From: BS750m-G28 sp035527235 | GTDB lineage: Archaea > Thermoproteota > Bathyarchaeia > TCS64 | Assembly: GCA_035527235.1 (NCBI GenBank) | Contig: DATLAV010000169.1 | Coordinates: 1-8,082 of the forward strand | Direction of reading: 5' to 3' | DNA length: 8,082 nt | Shown here: positions 1-6,493 of the stretch, piece by piece | Layout: every line of letters begins with the position of its first letter | Numbering within the stretch: position 1 is the first letter of the stretch | Program-made: the position numbers and the translations under genes | Notes under the pieces: generated by a model | What the model was told of the DNA's origin: nothing | Database searches by the model: none | The model's input: only the letters and a program-made list of their open reading frames with translations

Positions 1-51
1 GAGAAGAGGGAGAAGGCCAAGGACGTCCTCGAGGATTTCCTCCTCAAATAG
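1..51 (+). CDS. 3' end of an unidentified gene (partial)
   Basis: The window opens inside an open frame that reads 16 codons, EKREKAKDVLEDFLLK, and stops at TAG (49-51). The peptide is a charged, probably helical C-terminus. Codon choice (GAG, AAG, GTC, CTC) matches the real genes downstream. Nothing in so short a tail identifies the family. A pyrimidine-rich stretch (about 61-72, CCTTCTTTTCTC) follows the stop and could end its transcript. Confidence 0.5.
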   Translation, partial: EKREKAKDVLEDFLLK

Positions 52-141
52 AGCTCAAAACCTTCTTTTCTCAATTAAATAGGCAGATACTAGCCTAAGG
101 TCGCATTCTTCATGGATTGAAAATTGTTAAGAAAAATGAAA

Positions 142-147
142 AAGGAG
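142..147 (+). promoter_or_regulatory. Shine-Dalgarno site for the 32-codon ORF
   Basis: AAGGAG sits 8 bases before the ATG at 156. It is the main reason to take the small ORF seriously and to choose this ATG over the out-of-frame ATGs at 136 and 149. The AT-rich ATTAAAT at about 74-80 could be a TATA box for the same transcript, but this is weak. Confidence 0.45.
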
Positions 148-155
148 CATGAGTC

Positions 156-254
156 ATGAGCGGAAAATCATCCTACGAGAACCGCCCCGCCGTGGAGTCG
201 GATCTCCCCCACCTCTATGAGCTGATCAGGAAGCTTGCCGAGAGAAAGACCTGA
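156..254 (+). CDS. Possible 32-residue small protein
   Basis: An ATG with an AAGGAG site 8 bases upstream opens a 32-codon frame ending at TGA (252-254), 12 bases short of the stop of the convergent dehydrogenase gene. The N-terminus is polar (MSGKSSYENRPAVES). The C-terminal half, ESDLPHLYELIRKLAERK, has the spacing of an amphipathic helix with acidic and basic faces. There is no signal peptide, membrane segment or metal motif. GC-rich third positions (GCC, CTC, CAC, CTG) look coding. I do not recognise a family. It could be a small regulatory or partner protein, or a chance frame; comparison with related genomes would be needed to tell. Confidence 0.45.
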   Translation: MSGKSSYENRPAVESDLPHLYELIRKLAERKT

Positions 255-266
255 ATAATTTCCTTC

Positions 267-1292
267 TCATGGGGTGAAGAGGACCTTACACCCCTTCTTA
301 GAGATGGCCAGCTGGAAGGCCTCCTCAGCGGCCTCAAGAGGCAGTTTATGGGTTATCAGGTCCCTCACGTTCACCTTCCCGCTCTGGATCAAGTCTATCG
401 ACTGCCCAAAGTTAACAGGCTTCGCATCGTAGGCCCCCACCATCTTTATCTCCCTCCTGACAACCCGGGTCATCGGTATCTCCACCATCCCAGGGAAGAT
501 ACCGATCACGGTCACTTGCCCCCTCTTCCTGATCAACTGGACCGCCTGCCTGAGAGCCGGGGCAGCACCGGTGGCGACGAAGGCGATGTCCGCGCCCTCC
601 CCATCCGTGAACACCATCACCTTCTCGACGAGGTCCTCCTCCTCGACGTTCACTGTCTCGAACCCGAGCCGCTCCGCTATCCTAAAACGTTCGACATCGA
701 CGCCTACTCCGGTCAGGAGGACCCGAGCTCCTGTGAGCCTGAGAAGCTGGGCTGAGAGGATGCCGATGGGGCCTACACCGTGTACGACGGCGAGGTCACC
801 CAGCTTGATAGGCGTGCAGTCCCTGACGAAGTGGACGGCGTTACTCAGAGGCTCGACGATAGATGCTTCCTCGAAGGACATTCCTTCCGGCATACTGTGG
901 AGCAGATTATAGGGCACTGCGACGTACTCGGCGAAACCTCCGTCCGCATGGATGCCGAACAGAGTCGAGGCCTCGCAGAGGTTGCTCATGCCCTCCCTGC
1001 AGAAACGGCAGCTCCCGCATGCCTTAACCGACTCGCTCAGCACACGGTCACCCACACCGAGGCCTTTCACCGCATCCCCAATCTCAACAATCTCCCCGGC
1101 GAACTCGTGGCCGAGGACTACGGGGAGCTTCATACCCGAGTAGGCGGGTGTGTAGTAATATATGCCGAGATCGCTGCCGCAGATGGCCGCCGCCCTCACC
1201 CTGATGAGAGCCTCATCCCGTCCGATCTGGGGGTCGGGGACCTCCTTCACCTCGACGCCCGGCTCCGGCCTGCTCTTAACAACCGCCCTCAA
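267..1292 (-). CDS. Zinc-dependent medium-chain alcohol/polyol dehydrogenase
   Basis: A cytosolic NAD(P)-dependent oxidoreductase of the MDR superfamily, in the group holding threonine 3-dehydrogenase, sorbitol/iditol dehydrogenase and related alcohol dehydrogenases. It oxidises a secondary alcohol or reduces a ketone. The 341 residues are full length. Catalytic zinc ligands are visible as C38 (ICGSD), H62-E63 (GHEFAG) and E147 (VEPLSNAVH). The structural zinc site is complete: C92, C95, C98, C106. The Rossmann glycine motif is G172-V-G-P-I-G177. The second strand ends in LLTGVGVD rather than a clear D or R cofactor signature, so NAD versus NADP is uncertain. The substrate is not fixed: the CGSDLGI segment lacks the His of the CGTDxHI motif of threonine dehydrogenases. 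The start is TTG (1290-1292), giving the family N-terminus MRAVVKSRP; an in-frame stop 12 bases upstream leaves no better start. The gene is divergent from the M20 deacylase and may share a pathway with it. Confidence 0.93.
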   Translation of the reverse strand: MRAVVKSRPEPGVEVKEVPDPQIGRDEALIRVRAAAICGSDLGIYYYTPAYSGMKLPVVLGHEFAGEIVEIGDAVKGLGVGDRVLSESVKACGSCRFCREGMSNLCEASTLFGIHADGGFAEYVAVPYNLLHSMPEGMSFEEASIVEPLSNAVHFVRDCTPIKLGDLAVVHGVGPIGILSAQLLRLTGARVLLTGVGVDVERFRIAERLGFETVNVEEEDLVEKVMVFTDGEGADIAFVATGAAPALRQAVQLIRKRGQVTVIGIFPGMVEIPMTRVVRREIKMVGAYDAKPVNFGQSIDLIQSGKVNVRDLITHKLPLEAAEEAFQLAISKKGCKVLFTP

Positions 1293-1340
1293 CTGACGAC
1301 ACGATTAAACCCAGATCCCTCCATCCTTAACCTTTTCCGC

Positions 1341-1349
1341 AGATATAAG
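1341..1349. promoter_or_regulatory. TATA-like element in the divergent dehydrogenase/deacylase promoter region
   Basis: The 87 bases between the divergent starts (1292 and 1380) contain AGATATAAG. It reads as TATA-like on both strands (minus: CTTATATCT). On the plus strand it lies about 35 bases before the deacylase ATG, giving a short leader. On the minus strand it would start a transcript about 25 bases before the dehydrogenase TTG. Either or both uses are possible; this is inferred from spacing alone. Confidence 0.4.
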
Positions 1350-1366
1350 GAAGATAACACTGCAAC

Positions 1367-1373
1367 GGGGAGA
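1367..1373 (+). promoter_or_regulatory. Ribosome binding site deciding the M20 start
   Basis: GGGGAGA followed by TCAGAG and the ATG at 1380 gives a good Shine-Dalgarno match at about 7 bases. It marks the true start of the deacylase. The open frame runs 200 codons further upstream, but only as antisense of the dehydrogenase gene. Confidence 0.75.
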
Positions 1374-1379
1374 TCAGAG

Positions 1380-2639
1380 ATGAACAAACTTGAGCAGCGG
1401 ATAATGAATTCCATAGACCTCGACGGAATGCTGCAGTACATCTCGGAACTGATAGCGGTTCCCAGCTACGGCGGGAAGGAGTCCGCGATCCAGATGAACG
1501 TGGCCTCCAAACTAGCCGACCTAGGATTCGACGTCGACACCTGGGAGATCGACTTCGAGAAGCTGAGAAGCCACCCAGACTTCAGCATGAGCTACGACCG
1601 GAGGCAGGGGCTGGGCGTCGTCGGCACAGCCGGTCACGACGCCGGCGGCAGATCTCTCATCCTGGCAGGGCACGTCGACACGGTCGCCCCCGGGGACCGC
1701 GGAAACTGGAGCACGCCTCCCCTCGAAGCGACACTGAGGGACGGGCGCCTCTACGGGCGGGGCAGCACGGACATGAAGGGAGGCGTCGCCTGCGGCATCT
1801 ACGCCCTCAAGGCCATCGTGGACGCAGGCGTCCAACTAAAAGGGAGGGTACACTTCGAGAGCATGATAGGCGAGGAGGACGGCGGCTGCGGCGCGCTTGC
1901 GACATGTCTGAGGGGGTACCGGGCCGACGCCGGCATCGTCATGGAACCGAGCGAGACGAAGCTTGCCCCCGAGATAGCCGGTGCCATGAGCTTCAGGGTG
2001 ACGGTACCCGGGAGAAGCGTCCACGCATGCGTGCGTGAGGAGGGAGTCAGCGCCATCGACAAGTTCCAGGTGCTCCACGGAGGGCTAAGGGAGCTCGAGG
2101 CGGAACGCAACGACCGGGTCGACGACCCCCTCTACTCGAGATATCACATCCCGTACGCTGTGAGCATCGGCAAGATCGAAGGCGGGGAGTGGGCAGGAAC
2201 CGTCCCGGAGAGAGTGACCTTCGAGGGACGCCTGGGGGTGGCCGTCGGCGAGCCCGAGGGAGAAGCCCGGAGGGAACTGGAGGAGAAGGTGAAGGAGGTC
2301 TCAAACCGGGACCCCTGGCTCAGGGAGAACAGGCCCACCGTCGAGTGGGTGGGTTACAGCTTCGCCTCGTCGATGATACCCGTCGACCACCCCATCGTAG
2401 AGACCGTGGGAGGGGCCTTCCGAGACGTCTCGGGCCATGAGCCCACCCTCGAGGGAATGACCTACGCCGCGGACGTCAGGCACCTCATCAACGTCGGGAG
2501 AACCCCGACGATGGTGTTCGGCCCAGGGGACATACGCGTGGCCCACGGGCCCAACGAGTACGTGCCCTTAGAGGATCTGGAGGTCACCGTAAAGACGCTG
2601 GCCTTGACGATCCTCCGGTTCGTGGGATACGAAGGATAG
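1380..2639 (+). CDS. M20-family ArgE/DapE-type deacylase (metallohydrolase)
   Basis: A cytosolic two-metal amidohydrolase of the acetylornithine deacetylase / succinyl-diaminopimelate desuccinylase family; it removes an N-acyl group from an amino acid or similar compound. The 419 residues are a normal full length. The metal site is intact: H98 and D100 (AGHVDTV), D131 (STDMKGG), E166 with general base E165 (GEEDGG), E189 (VMEPSE) and H389 (AHGPNE). The lid/dimerisation domain (about 200-315) carries H215 (SVHACVREEG) and the DPWLRE motif typical of this subgroup. The exact acyl substrate cannot be read from sequence; arginine or lysine biosynthesis is not indicated because no such genes are nearby. 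The start at 1380 is set by GGGGAG upstream and by the beginning of recognisable homology. The gene is divergent from an MDR dehydrogenase and convergent, 29 bases apart, with the GcvPA/PB-like operon, suggesting use in the same catabolic route. Confidence 0.92.
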   Translation: MNKLEQRIMNSIDLDGMLQYISELIAVPSYGGKESAIQMNVASKLADLGFDVDTWEIDFEKLRSHPDFSMSYDRRQGLGVVGTAGHDAGGRSLILAGHVDTVAPGDRGNWSTPPLEATLRDGRLYGRGSTDMKGGVACGIYALKAIVDAGVQLKGRVHFESMIGEEDGGCGALATCLRGYRADAGIVMEPSETKLAPEIAGAMSFRVTVPGRSVHACVREEGVSAIDKFQVLHGGLRELEAERNDRVDDPLYSRYHIPYAVSIGKIEGGEWAGTVPERVTFEGRLGVAVGEPEGEARRELEEKVKEVSNRDPWLRENRPTVEWVGYSFASSMIPVDHPIVETVGGAFRDVSGHEPTLEGMTYAADVRHLINVGRTPTMVFGPGDIRVAHGPNEYVPLEDLEVTVKTLALTILRFVGYEG

Positions 2640-2644
2640 CCACG

Positions 2645-2652
2645 AAAAAAAA
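2645..2652 (-). terminator. Oligo-T terminator of the gcvPA-like operon
   Basis: An A8 run on the plus strand is T8 on the minus strand. It starts 16 bases after the stop codon of the short-chain dehydrogenase and has no preceding hairpin, as in archaeal oligo-U termination. It sits in the 29-base gap between two convergent genes. No comparable T-run serves the deacylase on the plus strand. Confidence 0.6.
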
Positions 2653-2668
2653 GGTTTAGAACATCCGG

Positions 2669-3475
2669 CTACCTAGGCTCATACGGCCCCAGAAACTCCT
2701 CCTGGAGAATGTTACCGCCATCGATGACTATCCCGGTGCCCGTGACGTAGCCTGACTCGTCTGAGGCCAGATACAGGACGGCGTTCCCGACATCCTCTGG
2801 CGTCCCCTGCCTGCACATCGGTATCCTGAGACCGAACTCCCTCATCGCCTCCTCGGCGTCCTCATCCGTGGCGCTTCCCCTAGTCCTGTAGGCACTCGGA
2901 GAGACGATGTAACCCGGGTAGACACAGTTGACGTTAATCCCGTACTGGGCGACCTCAAGCGCGAGGGCGACAGTGAACCCGTGGACGGCGGCCTTCGTCG
3001 AGGCGTAGGCGGTCTGCCCTCCGGCGGGAGTACCTACCATGGGCCCGGTCACACTGGAGACGTTTACGATCTTGCCATACCTGCGCTCCATCATCAAGGG
3101 GAGAACGGCCTTCGCACATCGGAACATGCCGAAGACGTTTATGTCAAACATGTTTTGCAAAAACTCCTCCGACATCTCGACGAGCCTCTGCCTGGGGTAT
3201 ATGCCTGCGTTGTTGACCAGGATGTCAACCTTCTCGTGCTTCGCCAGGACCTTCCGGACAACCTCGCCCACTTCGTCCCCGTTCGTCACATCCATCCTGT
3301 ACGAGTCGACCCTGAATCCCCTCTCCCGAATCTCAACCGCGGTCTCGTGCACGCCTTCCGAGATGTCAGTCAGAACGACCGTGGCACCGTGCTCTGCTAG
3401 GACTCTTGAGATTCCGGCGCCGATGCCCCGCCTGGCACCTGTCACCAGCGCGACTTTTCCTTCCAGACGCTTCAT
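2669..3475 (-). CDS. UcpA-like short-chain dehydrogenase/reductase
   Basis: A classical SDR, 268 residues, cytosolic. The cofactor motif is T12-G-A-R-R-G-I-G19. D37 after the second strand (VVLTDIS) points to NAD(H). Further motifs are D62-V63, NNAG (88-91), N113, catalytic S141 (NVSSVTG) and Y157-A-S-T-K161. The C-terminal ASDESGYVTGTGIVIDGG block is typical. The whole pattern, including SSVTGPMV, PGYIVSP and IPMCRQGTPEDVG, resembles Escherichia coli UcpA and gluconate/sugar-type SDRs. The substrate is unknown; a hydroxy or keto small molecule is likely. I start it at the ATG at 3475 (MKRLEGKVALVTG), not at the longer frame opening at 3523. That ATG overlaps the upstream stop as ATGA and has GAGGGGTG 7 bases ahead, and homology begins there. 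The overlap implies translational coupling to the GcvPB-like gene, so it probably handles a product or substrate of that enzyme. Confidence 0.92.
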   Translation of the reverse strand: MKRLEGKVALVTGARRGIGAGISRVLAEHGATVVLTDISEGVHETAVEIRERGFRVDSYRMDVTNGDEVGEVVRKVLAKHEKVDILVNNAGIYPRQRLVEMSEEFLQNMFDINVFGMFRCAKAVLPLMMERRYGKIVNVSSVTGPMVGTPAGGQTAYASTKAAVHGFTVALALEVAQYGINVNCVYPGYIVSPSAYRTRGSATDEDAEEAMREFGLRIPMCRQGTPEDVGNAVLYLASDESGYVTGTGIVIDGGNILQEEFLGPYEPR

Positions 3476-5025
3476 CTCATCACACCCCTCTTCTTCAGAT
3501 ACGCCCTCCAAGTCATGGCCCACCTCGCAGGGTCGTTGAGAGGCTCAGCCTTTATCCTGTGGATCGACGATCTGTGGGGCGCCGTCCTGACGACCTCCGG
3601 GTCGCTGTAGGCCTCCTCCGAGACCTTGCGCACGACGGAGACCCAATAATCGATGTCAGCCTTAGAGTAGGTCTCGCAAGGCTCCGGTGTGAAGGGCTCG
3701 GGGACAATCCAGGGGTGGTGGCTGGTGAAAAAGCTCTGGATGCCATAGTCGATGACCCTACTGTTTAGATCCGAGACGCCGACCCCGGTCTCCTCCTTCA
3801 TCCTCTGGAGGCTAAACCTAATCTGATCGACCCGCCTCTCTGTGCTGTAGGGCTTCGTAACGCCCCTGACCTCGAGCAACTTCTTCTCAAGGTACTGGTT
3901 ATTGAGCATGGATATCTCGGCGGCCTCCCGCAGACCCCAGGCACCCATCGCCATACACCAAGCGTAGGACCTGAGGACGACCTGAACGTTTCCCATGAAG
4001 TCCCTGATCTTGCCGACGCTGTTGGGCCTGTCATAGTCCAGCCTGTAGCTTCCATCCTCGTGGACGACCACCGGCACGGGGAGGAACTCCTCCAACTCCT
4101 TAACGACACCCACAGCGCCGCACCCCGGGCCGGACGAGCCATGGGGACTGCTGAAGGTCTTATGGAGGTTGAAGAAGCAGAGGTCGAACCCCGCCTCCCG
4201 GGCCCGGGTCACACCCATAATGGCGTTGGCGTTGGCCTGGTCGTAGCTGCAGAGCCCCCCGACCTCGTGAACCATCTTGGTCCACTCATCGATCTCCGGG
4301 TTGAAGATGCCCGTATCCTCAGGGTTGGTGATAAACATCCCCGCCGTACGCTCCGAGACCGCCTCCTTCAACGCCTCGGTGTCGGGCAGCCCCGTCTCGG
4401 GGTCCGGGAAGATGGTGACGAGCTTGAATCCGGCCGTGGCCGGGCAGGCGGCGTCGCAGGGGTGACTGAAGATCGTCGTGATAATCTCGTCCCTCTGCTC
4501 CAGCTCCCCATTGACCTCGTGGAACTTCCTTATCATGGCGGCGTTGTTGTATGCTGCCGCCGAGCCCCCGGGGGGTTGGAAAGAGAACTCGTCCATCCCT
4601 GAGATCTCCTTCAGGAAAACGTGGCCGAATTTGTGGATTATCTCCAGTATGCCCTGCATCGTGCCCTCGTCTTGGAGCGGGTGGACCTCGGCGATCCTGC
4701 TAACGAGCCTCTCGTTCACCTTCGGGCTGTACTTCATTGTGCATGTTCCGACGCCGATGTCAATCTCCAGCTCCATTCCCAGCGTCTGCTGAGAGAGCCT
4801 GAGATAGTGCCTCAGGACCTGGGCCTGGGATAGCTCAGGGAGCGCCGGAGCCACCCTTCTCCTCGCCGAGGGGGGGATGTATTCGATGGCCGCTCCGACA
4901 GCCTCCACTATGCCGGGCTCAACGGACGGGAGCAGGACGCCCCTCTCCCCCTCGTTGCTGAGCTGGTGTATCACCGGCTCATTCCAGACCGCGGCGTGGT
5001 ACTTCCTAGGAACCGTGCCACTCAT
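3472..5025 (-). CDS. GcvPB-like PLP enzyme (glycine decarboxylase subunit 2 paralogue, divergent)
   Basis: 517 residues, cytosolic; the PLP-binding beta subunit of a two-subunit P-protein-type decarboxylase. In the classic enzyme GcvPA/PB decarboxylates glycine and passes aminomethyl to lipoyl GcvH. Family landmarks present: YHAAVWNEP (9-17), GTCTMKYSPKVNE (93-105), NLHKTFSSPHG with PLP lysine K289, LDYDRPNSVGKIRDFMGN (329-346), MGAWGLREAAEISMLN (360-375), IVPEPFTPEPCET (440-452) and APHRSSIHR (482-490). Family landmarks altered: QPAAGAHGE becomes QPPGGSAAA (150-158). DSAHGTNPASA becomes FSHPCDAACPA (186-196), keeping H188. YDGANLNAI becomes YDQANANAI (261-269). GGGGPG after the PLP lysine becomes GSSGPG (296-301). 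These changes lie in or near the active site, so I do not assign glycine as substrate. The start at 5025 overlaps the gcvPA-like stop (ATGA) and has a strong AAGGAGGTG site 5 bases ahead. Confidence 0.88.
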   Translation of the reverse strand: MSGTVPRKYHAAVWNEPVIHQLSNEGERGVLLPSVEPGIVEAVGAAIEYIPPSARRRVAPALPELSQAQVLRHYLRLSQQTLGMELEIDIGVGTCTMKYSPKVNERLVSRIAEVHPLQDEGTMQGILEIIHKFGHVFLKEISGMDEFSFQPPGGSAAAYNNAAMIRKFHEVNGELEQRDEIITTIFSHPCDAACPATAGFKLVTIFPDPETGLPDTEALKEAVSERTAGMFITNPEDTGIFNPEIDEWTKMVHEVGGLCSYDQANANAIMGVTRAREAGFDLCFFNLHKTFSSPHGSSGPGCGAVGVVKELEEFLPVPVVVHEDGSYRLDYDRPNSVGKIRDFMGNVQVVLRSYAWCMAMGAWGLREAAEISMLNNQYLEKKLLEVRGVTKPYSTERRVDQIRFSLQRMKEETGVGVSDLNSRVIDYGIQSFFTSHHPWIVPEPFTPEPCETYSKADIDYWVSVVRKVSEEAYSDPEVVRTAPHRSSIHRIKAEPLNDPARWAMTWRAYLKKRGVMR

Positions 5026-6428
5026 CGCAGCACCTCCTTAAGTGTCTCAGCCAGTCTGTCCAGTTCCTCCTTCGTGTGGATCTCGGTCACGCAGTAGAGG
5101 GCGCTCTGCCCCATCTCGGGGAACTCGGCGAAGATGTCATTCCCACCGAAGATCCTGTGCTCCAGTAATGCATTGTTGACCTCTGTTACACTCTTGCCGG
5201 TCGAGTCGAAGTTGACTGGGAACTCTTTGAAGAACTGATCAAAGGGGATTCTGACCCCGTCGATCTCGTTCAGTAGCTTCGATGCGTAGTGTGATCTCTG
5301 GATTATTCCCTCCCCCAGTTCTCGCATCCCCTCCGGCCCCATCAGGGACATGTAGACGGCGGAGACGATCGCCCAGAGGCCAACGGTGGTGCCCACCCAG
5401 TCCTTGGCGTTCTCCCTGGCCATGTAGGAGGTCCGCTCAAAGCGGCACTGACCGAAGCCGAACTCCCCCTCCTCTACCGTGTCAGTGATGCTCATCAGCC
5501 TAGCCGGGTACTCTCCGACGTACTTTTCACCGTCCTTGGACGCTAGGAAGCCGCAGGAGCCGCCCCCGGCGAGCATGTGGATGCCCAGGGGCTGCGCCTC
5601 GCCGCAGCAGATGTCGGCTCCGTACTTCCCCGGGGGGGAGAGGACCCCCAGCGAGGTTGGGTCCACCCCCACGATGGCCTCCGCACCGAGGTCATGGACC
5701 ATCTTGGTGATCTCCCCGCATCTGTCCTCGATCACCCCGAGGTATGAGGGGTTCTCGAAATATACCCCGGCGGTCTTCGAGGAGATCTTGTCCGCTAGGT
5801 CGGCGAGGTCGATGGTTCCCTTCTTCGGGTCGTAGTCGACGAAGTTGATGGCGATCCTGTCCTCCTCGGCGACGGCGTGGCAGAAGTTGCTCATGATGGA
5901 GAGCCTGGAGGGGCTGATGATCCGGGGTACGAGGATCTCCTTCCTGCCCGTTATCCGAGACGCCATCCTAACCGCGTTCCCTGCGGCCGCCCCCCAGTCG
6001 TAGGTCGGGATGCTGGAGACGTCCATCTCCACCAGGTCGCCTATCAGGCTCTGGAACTCGAAGATCGCATGGTACCTGCCGACGTCGGAGTAGAGCCCCC
6101 CGGCGTAGGCCGTCAGGAACTCGGACCTGGAGGCGATGACGTCGCAGACCTCGGGGACGAAATGCTGCCAGCAGCCGGCCCCTAGGAAACTGAGGTAGTC
6201 CTCGCACGTGACGTCCGAGGAGAGGATCCTCTCGACGTGCCGCCTGAGGTCCTGCTCGGCCGGCAGGGGGTCTGGGAGGTCCATAGGGGCCTTGAGCCTG
6301 AGCCTGTCCGGGATCATCTGCGCGTATAGCTCCTCGGCGTCCATGGCCCCCATCTCCCTAAGCATCTCCTCCTTGACCGAGGGGACGGAGTTGGGTATGT
6401 AGGGATGCGTGAATCCCTTATCATCCAT
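5022..6428 (-). CDS. GcvPA-like protein (glycine decarboxylase subunit 1 paralogue, divergent)
   Basis: 468 residues, cytosolic; the alpha subunit of a P-protein-type PLP enzyme, expected to form a heterodimer or heterotetramer with the GcvPB-like product. Landmarks kept: YIPNS (10-14), SFLGAGCWQHFVP (80-92), SRSEFLTAY (100-108), FEFQ (123-126), ENPSYLGVIED (225-235), VDPTSLGVLSPPG (255-267), LMGPEGMREL (363-372) and FFKEFPV (399-405). Landmarks lost: the TPYQPEISQG stretch after TAY reads AGGLYSDVG (109-117). SLYDGATA reads PTYDWGAA (141-148). GEGQSLG reads GEAQPLG (276-282). REKATSN reads RENAKDW (338-344). Start choice: ATGs lie at 6428 and 6440 and a GTG at 6443. I prefer 6428 because AGGTGATG lies 7 bases ahead and the family normally begins shortly before the IPN motif. 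However, a TATA box near 6465 would start transcription close to 6440, so a leaderless start there is possible. First gene of the operon with the GcvPB-like protein and the SDR. Confidence 0.88.
   Translation of the reverse strand: MDDKGFTHPYIPNSVPSVKEEMLREMGAMDAEELYAQMIPDRLRLKAPMDLPDPLPAEQDLRRHVERILSSDVTCEDYLSFLGAGCWQHFVPEVCDVIASRSEFLTAYAGGLYSDVGRYHAIFEFQSLIGDLVEMDVSSIPTYDWGAAAGNAVRMASRITGRKEILVPRIISPSRLSIMSNFCHAVAEEDRIAINFVDYDPKKGTIDLADLADKISSKTAGVYFENPSYLGVIEDRCGEITKMVHDLGAEAIVGVDPTSLGVLSPPGKYGADICCGEAQPLGIHMLAGGGSCGFLASKDGEKYVGEYPARLMSITDTVEEGEFGFGQCRFERTSYMARENAKDWVGTTVGLWAIVSAVYMSLMGPEGMRELGEGIIQRSHYASKLLNEIDGVRIPFDQFFKEFPVNFDSTGKSVTEVNNALLEHRIFGGNDIFAEFPEMGQSALYCVTEIHTKEELDRLAETLKEVLR
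5031..5039 (-). promoter_or_regulatory. Strong Shine-Dalgarno site for the GcvPB-like gene
   Basis: AAGGAGGTG on the minus strand, 5 bases before the ATG at 5025 and inside the last codons of the GcvPA-like gene. It is the best ribosome site in the window and suggests high or balanced translation of the second subunit, beyond simple coupling through the ATGA overlap. Confidence 0.75.
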
Positions 6429-6460
6429 GCAAAACACCATCACCTAAGTGACTCAGAAAA

Positions 6461-6475
6461 GATATAATCCTTTGT
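6461..6475 (-). promoter_or_regulatory. Archaeal BRE/TATA promoter of the gcvPA-like operon
   Basis: Minus strand ACAAAGGATTATATC: a purine-rich BRE-like block directly before TTATAT. It is centred about 25 bases upstream of the ATG at 6440 and 37 before the ATG at 6428. The spacing predicts a leader of about 0-12 bases. Assigned by motif and position only. Confidence 0.6.
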
Positions 6476-6493
6476 CGAAACATGACGGTTGTG

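Noticed and set aside
80..97. TAGGC-(8)-GCCTA inverted repeat before the small ORF
   Set aside because: Only a 5-base stem and no U-run or conserved riboswitch pattern; easily due to chance.
780..1379. A 200-codon upstream extension of the M20 reading frame (the full frame would encode 619 residues)
   Set aside because: It runs antisense to the well-supported zinc dehydrogenase and has no M20 homology. The deacylase has its own ribosome site and full-length domain from 1380, so the extension is a high-GC open-frame artefact.
3476..3523. A 16-residue N-terminal extension of the SDR
   Set aside because: It overlaps the end of the GcvPB-like gene and adds a sequence with no SDR homology. The ATG at 3475 has a ribosome site and a standard ATGA overlap.
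3406..4833. Several plus-strand open frames of 70-180 codons opposite the GcvPB-like and SDR genes
   Set aside because: They lie wholly antisense to strong coding genes in GC-rich DNA, have low-complexity Arg/Pro/Gly-rich translations and no recognisable domains.
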